DNA of 64,000 nucleotides from Urechis unicinctus (lineage: Eukaryota; Annelida; Polychaeta; Xenopneusta; Urechidae). The stretch's first letter is position 1; the number at the start of each line of letters is the position of its first letter. This document shows positions 56,571 through 64,000 of this stretch, piece after piece. Both the position numbers and the translations under genes were made by a program. The notes below the pieces were generated by a model. The model saw nothing but the letters and a program-made list of their open reading frames with translations. It was not told where the DNA came from and did not search any database. The stretch spans positions 27,778,220-27,842,219 of the forward strand of contig CM067356.1 of NCBI GenBank assembly GCA_034190875.2, written 5' to 3'.

Positions 56571-59500
56571 CATAAGCGGTATGAGATTACTGGTGATGTC
56601 TTTGGATGAAAGTACCAACAAAGAAAGTATGACTTACCGCTATGATAATATGTTCGATAAAATCTCCATTTACAAAACTGATTAGCCTTCTAAAGATGCC
56701 CAATTATGCTTACCTCACATTGCCATAGTGCGCAAATCCTCCATCTTTCTTGCTCGATCCAGTCGATTAGACGCTCTGATATGGAAAATCGATAAGCCAT
56801 AACACTGGCACAAAGTGTATTTGACTTTTCACCAGAGATTTGGACTGAAGTAATGTGTAAATGGTATATAGTACCGCTTAAAATATTGATGTTTTTCGCA
56901 ATAAATAAGCGCTGAACCACAATTCTAGGAAGTGCTGTGAGATCCTTGTTGTTTCTCATCACTGAAATAGCATACAAATCTGACAGAATTAAAGTATGAT
57001 ATTAAGTACGGAACGCTTCGCCACCGACACCTTTGAATATATTTTCAGATGAAGGATGGCAATGCATCGTAGTGCTGAACAAATGACCAACGAGTGCGAA
57101 GTGATATGTATTGTACATAGTATAAAGCGGGGTTTCAAATATTTCTATGTGTGCTTAAATGATATTTATGATATGACAGAACTAGTGTTTTGATATATCA
57201 CCTCATTTGTCTTTTGCTTGGTTAATATTTTCTTGTTCCTGTTCGGAGTGACAGGATTTCACGTCGGCGGAAGCGGGCAATGTGTTTGGTGATGGAATTT
57301 TATGCTCCGGGCTCAGGGAGATAAAATAGTCCTAGCTATCTCTTCGTCTGTCTAGACATTCTGGCCATGAGGATATAATTACGCGAGGGGGCTCTGTCCA
57401 AACACACTGCTACGCGGAAAAACGACCAATAAGGCAGTGGCATTTATCTATTTAATTCGCTTACTGATCAAACAGACAGATTTCGCGCTATATTAGTTAG
57501 GCGAATATCTAAAAGGCTTGATTTGGGTACATATATACTGATCATCTTAACCTCGAACACGCGTGGGTATAAATGTCTTGGGTGCATCACAATATGCATC
57601 AAACTATATACATACACTCAATATATTGCAATGTCCCCGGGCTTAATGATGGGGTTTAAACTTGGCTGCAATGTTCAATTGCCGATACTATAAGACTCTA
57701 CAGCTCAGGCGGGCTCCGCATTTCCTGCAGTCATGATAATCTGTATCGTTTGAAACCTTATGCGAATTTCTGGTATTTCTGTGTGTCAGAAAAGACAAAT
57801 GACTACGGCACCAAATTACCACCTATGAATCTGAGACTAACAGCTACAAGCTTTTAATAGTGGCTTCCACGATCTTGTTAATGATATATGAAAATATGAT
57901 CACTCTATTCCAAATGGATACACACTTATGAATCAGAAAGGTCACGAAGCAAATAACTATTCAATAAAATCAGTCAGCCATGTAAACACTGGATCGTGCG
58001 TAGCCTCACCAAATTACATGTTGATTAGGTTTGTATGCTTTTTGAAAGGCATGAAATCAATTTATGCGATATGTTCGCGAATCAATGGACATTTAAGGCG
58101 TAGTCTGACGTCAAATATGGTCAGGATTCAAGTACAGTTATATCATCAAAGTTTAGTTTTAAGATTAAGCTTATGTGCATGAACTATCTTCTTCATAAGG
58201 ATCCAATACTAGAAAAGTTGCGAGACGATGATTAACGTCGTCCGCCGTTTTGTGGATGTTGCAGTCGTCCCTCACACCCTCGCTATATAAAGCAATGTGT
58301 ACTCAATTCCAACATTATCATATTCAGACAGTTTTGGCAGTGCATATAACTTAGGGATGCATGAGGCATAAGCAAATATTGAGCAACAATGTACTAGCCT
58401 AAATAAATGGAATTTTGTGCATGGTCTTTACTTAATTCGATGAGGTTGTCACTGGTTGCAACTGGGTTTCAAATTCATTGCTTTTAAAAGATTGGTCGAA
58501 CTGGCTCCAAACGCCACCGATGAAAACAACTCTTATAATTGTTGCCGCATCAAATCCTGTATCAACCACAATGTGTCTCATGATTGTTACCGCCTATATA
58601 TAAACCGTAATGCAATATATGCGGTAAAGGGTTGGAAATTTTAGAGTTTTGGTACTTTACAGCAATCTCTTATAGTTAAAGCGTCACTATTAGAGCTTGG
58701 CATATACGTATCTGCTGTCAGTACACTTCTGGCAGGTGTTTTTGTATATGGTGTATATGCTGCCATGTTACCGTCATCGATTTATTTAGGTCAGAGTGGG
58801 CGCCGGGGTTGGGAAGTTGAGTACATTGTATGTAACGTTGTTTGAGTAAATATCCATTTACTACTATATTCACATTGTTATTTCAGCGCAATGTGACGGT
58901 AGTCTAGTAGAGGGTTTATAGAATGGACAGCCGGCCCAGGTCTTAGATCACACGCATTACGTTCTAGTATGGTGTAGAATCTATATGCAGTTGCAGTAAC
59001 TGTAGACTGCAGTAACAATGATTTAATACAATCGGCACAGTCCTTGGATGGTTTGAACGCTTATACGACGATGTAGTGGTTTGTCCGAGCAGTGACCAAC
59101 TGTTATCCAAAAGTGTATTTTGTGGGGTCCGGTACAATTTGTGGCGCACTCATCGATGGCTGTTGTGCAGGTCGTATAAGGTAAATTGCGATTCGGTAAC
59201 ATATACCATGCCACAAATATGTTATAAGGAAGAACAAGCGTATATCCTAAATTGAGCAAAACCTGGCGGTTTTGTCGCTGCAGTGTAGCTAATATTAAAC
59301 ATGAAAAGGATTGCATTAGCTATGTTCCATCAAATATTAATTAATTCAAGTTACAATAAGCGTTGCCCTGTAGTGTTGTCTATAATCATTGACACCGTTC
59401 AGTTATATTACCATATCCTTGGGATACTAATGTGGTAGCCTTATTCTAGCAAGCTACAATCCGCTGGGAGCAGGGATATATATGCAAATGGTCCCTAATA

Positions 59501-60089
59501 CCTGTAAAACTAACAGAATTGTGCACATTTACATTTATCTACTTTATTTCCCCAGTAAAGCTTTCAAGGATATTATCTGTTCTCACTGACGCATGACAGT
59601 TATGATTTTCCCAAGGCCACCATGGACTTAATGTTTTCCTTGTGACTGATATCACCACCGGCCGTGACCCCGGGGCACAAATAATGGAGAGAGAACCCAA
59701 ATCAACCTGATCATCTGCCATTGCGCGTGGATTGAACTGTTTACGCACCAATCGTTTTATGAGCAATTACGGCGTGTTTATGGAATCGGCCAAACGAGAA
59801 CATGCTTGCGACTTGTTTTGTTTTCCACGTGACCTTTGATATTGTAATACGTCACAGTAATAGCCAGCATGATGTCATTATACAAGGCCGAAAGGGCTGG
59901 ACGAGAATACGCCCACGCCATTGTCAGATATCAGCGGCTTGGCACAAGCCATGCGGTTGAGGAATGAAACACAAATGCACTCTTGTTATGTGGTTGCGGC
60001 TGCAGGTTTTACCATTCCCCAAATGTGGATATATTTTCCTCTTTAAGTATGAGCAACCTAGTCAGTTATATACTTACCTCTGAATTGCT
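56571..60089. other. Unassigned stretch, about 3.5 kb
   Basis: No gene, RNA or mobile element recognised. Open frames (up to 97 codons, minus strand, 59023-59316) are of chance length. Confidence 0.45.
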
Positions 60090-60215
60090 GTAATGAAACA
60101 TCATTGTCTCGTGAAGAGAAGAGCAAACTGTTCCATGGATGTTGATGCATACATTTAATTGATAATATTTGTTTCGGTTTTTAGATATTGAAAGAAACTC
60201 AAATATCCATACAAT
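60090..60215 (+). repeat. Diverged repeat pair V, copy 2
   Basis: The partner of 55590-55730, about 4.5 kb away in direct orientation. It shares GAGAAGAGCAAA near 60115 and a run of later blocks ending in GATATTGA near 60185. Confidence 0.6.
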
Positions 60216-63200
60216 AGACTCACAACGCTGTACCTAAACCTCATTGCAATATATATCAAGGTAATTTTCTTCCTCGAAAAAAATAGATGTGTCCATTAAT
60301 GTTTGACTACACATACTAGCCTTTAAATGTAAAAGAAAAACACTTGTCTTGTCTGATGCAAACATACACTAACTTTAGTATCGCTCAATTACATTGCCGA
60401 TTTGCAACCTGATTGATAATCATAACTCGAAGTAGTAATATGAGGGCCGCCTAATTACAAAGGCCTCAATACGATGCAGCGGGGCTGCTCTGTGGTACCC
60501 CTCAAACCAATAACGTTAGCTTTTGACAACGTCGGCGTGTTCTTTCCATCCCACGGCCGTACTCTCAACACAATAGAGGTTTCACGTACTGATATGCGAT
60601 ATGAATTAAGTATGACAGGTTGATTGTTATAATGTTTTTGTATATGCAGGTAAATATGTTCAATTCACTCTTTCGTAAATACCGGCAATTACGCTATATT
60701 GTGGCGTTAGTTTATATAATCGTGCAAACGATTCACATCGCCTTTATATACAGAATGTATTTGCATTTGAACCACTTGCAGAAGCATATGTCACGCTAAG
60801 TGTAAAGCAGGTCAAAACTGTTGCCAATCGACCTTCTCCAAATACTATTTAACGATAGGAGTAAGAAAGAAGCCCGGCATGTAACAATTCGACGTCATCC
60901 GATCCGCGCCGTCGTTTTACCATGTAACGACGGGGATATCTATAGGTGAACAATCAAATAAAAATAAATTGTCATTAGCCCTTTCATCTAACGCAAGGTT
61001 ACTTATTACAGCAAAACCGCTGTATTATGTATGCTAGCTTGGGTGGAAAAGTAGAGTTATGGGTTTCAACAATAGAGTGCAGCTGTAACGCCTTTGTCAA
61101 GTTAGCAGTTGAGGCAGTGACAGATAAAGCACCAATTGCTTCACCCACTCTACCACCCTGCTATCCACGAGGATAAAACAATAATATTTTAGCTTAAACT
61201 TAAAAGCCGTACTCTATTTAGCAAAATATCGGGGGATATATTAAACTTTTCAAATATCCTATTTCGCTGGCAGTGCAGACATATCATTCTTTCCCTGTTA
61301 TAGAAAGTGTCCTCTGTGACCTTCCGACTTCATCGAAACTTAGCACATCATTGAACGCATCTCTTTGCTCACATGCTAATATATTCTGAATTATACACCA
61401 CATCAACAGATCGCACGCTGGATGTCGTTTGTGCACTGCACAGCTTGATGGCTTCGATGATGTGAGCTACCGGCGCCATCAAACATGACAGCTAGCAGAG
61501 TGTCTAAAATAGATTACATTCAAACGCATAAATTCGACCGAAAGCAGTCACCATTATTGTGCCTTAAGCAATACAAACGCAGCACAATTATCTTTAGCAC
61601 ATGCATCATTCTAGCCACGATTACCTACAATACCTCGATATTTGATCCGTGCGTGAACCATGAAATAAGAGTTCAGCAATGTTTCTGCTATGCTCATTAA
61701 TTTCCATTCCATTTTCACACAGCAGCATCAATAAATATCTTAATATCAGTTGATTGCATAATTTTTAGAGATTTGATTGGAAATCGGACAATAACAACTA
61801 GTTCTGTATACAATATAGGCAGAATCGTCGGGGCCCCTGCACGGGCAGCATCAAGCCACCGAGATTTGATTTCGATCATTGCTACTTGCAGGGTGTGGTT
61901 TTGTCGGTAAAGTGACAAGAGCATCGTAATACTATGGTTTGAATTAAACGGGAGGTGTTGAGACAGTGTGACGCCACATACAGGAACCAATACTTTAATG
62001 TTTCTTTGTAGACACAATTGCGCAGGATACCCTTATTCCTTAGGTGTGTTGTCCGCAAATTAATTGCGGCAGTGTGGCATGATCAGAATCGGTGTGGTTT
62101 CAACCCCACCTATTAGAGCCTATACCAGATGCCTGTTGAAGCTATGGTGGGATGGTCAATGAAATGACAAAATTGGTGATGCGTTCTTCTTATCATGGGA
62201 GCGCTTGTTGCCTTTCCCATATGCAGTAATCTACGTCATCCGTCACCTTATAACTTAACCTAAATAGTGGTACCTCTTACTAAGCGTTCAGAACACTTAT
62301 CGACGGGTTTGATAGCAGTAATGGATAATATATATATATATAAATCTTTGCGTTGCATAACTCTTAATGTACTTGTGCAACGTATAATAATTGTGTAGAG
62401 TAGCCACGCAAAACAGTATAGTTGTGGGGTACATTAAATTAAATTGCATCTGAGGTCAAGGTGATGGCTGGCTAGATGTAGCGTCGATATGTAGATAAAT
62501 CAAAAGTGTTGAAAGTCAATGGAGAATGCGGCAGTTGCAAATCATAATATGTACAGCCTTAATGCTTAACATATGCATTAAACGCGAAGGGCACAGCGAG
62601 TGCACAGTAATAACTAAACGGCATTAATTCATCGCCTAGCTCATAGCCACGGATCTGATCCTTCTGTAAGCCCTGGTCCTCAAGCGCTGATTTAACTGAT
62701 AGCGGGTTGAAGCTTGACGGCAAGAGTCAGCGAGGTGGAACCGATTGTGCTTCTTTGGATGAGATATTCGTGTTTAATAGAGTACTGTATCATCCTAAGT
62801 GACACCCTCACGTATGAGAGTGCGACCGAGCAAGGAATCACGGCGTCCGTTCTTATCGGTAAGCTAATAAAACACCCGAGCTGTCGTTAATATTGCTGCT
62901 TATGGTGAGAGAAATGTACCAGAAGCTGCTTTTTGGGATGGCTATCGATTCGCTCTTAATTACAAATGCTAATGTGATTGATTTAGGGTACGCATTTTAT
63001 ATTCAATTCATGCTTTGCTCCATTGGTCATTCTAAGAGGGTGTTTCCAATTTCCTAACCTGTTTAAAATCACATTTAATATTTCTATGATATGGTTAAGA
63101 GAAATTCTTTTATAAATATTGCCATACTTTATAGCTATTGAATATATATATGTTCGTTCGTAATGTTCAATGTTTGGTAACAGATTCGCTTTGTGTTTAA

Positions 63201-64000
63201 GACCGAATATTTTACGTATGCAAGCGGTTATAGTAGTCCTAAAATATACTAATAACTTTAGATGCTAGAAATCAGTAAGCACAAAGCTTTAATGACAGCA
63301 GTCAGATGATTTGGGATCTAATTCAACTTTCAGAGATTATATGCTGATATATTGGTGAATCAACAGTTTAGAAAGGGCGAGGACTGTCCCATTTGTCGTA
63401 CAACAAAAGGCGGCGCAATACCATGATCTATGGTAAAAATATGCAGCAGGCGAGTAAGCGAACAACAATCATATTATGCTGTACACTCATTCATTTACCA
63501 AGGAAATCAATGAATCGCCACTCAGGCCTGCACAAGCGAACTAACTATAACAAGGAATTTGCACCGATAAAATAACTGTTAGTGGGGTTTGTTTTCTAAA
63601 CTAAGCATCTAACTCGTGGTAGAAACTATATCTTGACTCCTGAGTATATGGATCCAATTATAATATTACTATGCCCATATTTAAGCTTAATTTAAGTCAT
63701 GGTTAAATTAAATTATATGTTTATGTTTTTCTAAATCCTACGACAAAGTTGTGAATGATTCTCAATTTGACACGCCCGGCGGAACATGCTTGATAAGTCA
63801 TCAGATAATGACTACCAGTAAAACACCCTCTGGTAAGTTCCTACAATGATCGTGAGGAAATTGCATTAAACAACAGTAATTACCTTAATTGATCCCCTAT
63901 TATCTAGACAATATTGACGAGTATAAGTGTACATTTGTCCATTTCTCGTTATTAAATGACGCTTTTATAGGTAGTTGAATCTATCAGCTATTTAAATCGC
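60216..64000. other. Unassigned stretch to the end of the window
   Basis: About 3.8 kb. A short (AT)n run at about 62325-62342 is the only simple repeat. The open frames (up to 100 codons, minus strand, 61715-62017) are of chance length. Nothing else was recognised. Confidence 0.45.

Overview
The window looks like gene-poor eukaryotic nuclear DNA, most likely from an animal. It is AT-rich (about 60% or more by eye). I see no gene that looks functional, no operon structure, no rRNA or tRNA, and no CRISPR array. The longest open frames are (AT)n microsatellites read as Ile-Tyr repeats, and nearly all other open frames are no longer than chance allows at this composition. CpG does not look strongly depleted, which argues mildly against a vertebrate. 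The recognisable content is decayed transposable elements, older diverged repeats and simple-sequence tracts. The retroelement remnants read like non-LTR (LINE) reverse transcriptases of a kind common in invertebrates and fish. That supports an animal source but does not fix the species.

Layout. Positions 1-2274 and 6760-9034 are two copies of one long direct repeat, about 97% identical over the first 700 bp by eye. Their right edges are sharp and their flanks unrelated. Positions 13065-14172 hold a much older repeat pair and a G-rich patch. Positions 14378-15815 hold a decayed minus-strand LINE reverse transcriptase. Its Asp-codon run has become a 27-unit trinucleotide microsatellite, and a long AT tract follows its 3' end. 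Positions 18562-20681 are dominated by two very long AT tracts. A second, plus-strand reverse transcriptase remnant lies at 29259-29780: one frame interrupted only by two adjacent TAG codons.

Positions 36574-43905 are the richest part. They contain an imperfect (ATC)n tract, two further diverged direct repeat pairs (one nested inside the other), the longest non-microsatellite open frame (172 codons), and an ~800 bp hAT-like element with terminal inverted repeats inserted into an (AT)n tract. Positions 46203-46570 are another AT tract. Positions 51-60 kb carry two weak coding fossils (a possible LINE endonuclease and a possible esterase-like fragment) and two more diverged repeat pairs. The remaining stretches hold nothing I can recognise.

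No pathway or cooperating gene set is visible. The biology here is repeat turnover: insertion of LINEs and a DNA transposon, microsatellite growth inside and next to those insertions, and slow decay. The repeat, TIR and RT claims come from reading and hand-translating the sequence. Clade names, ages and any function are inference.
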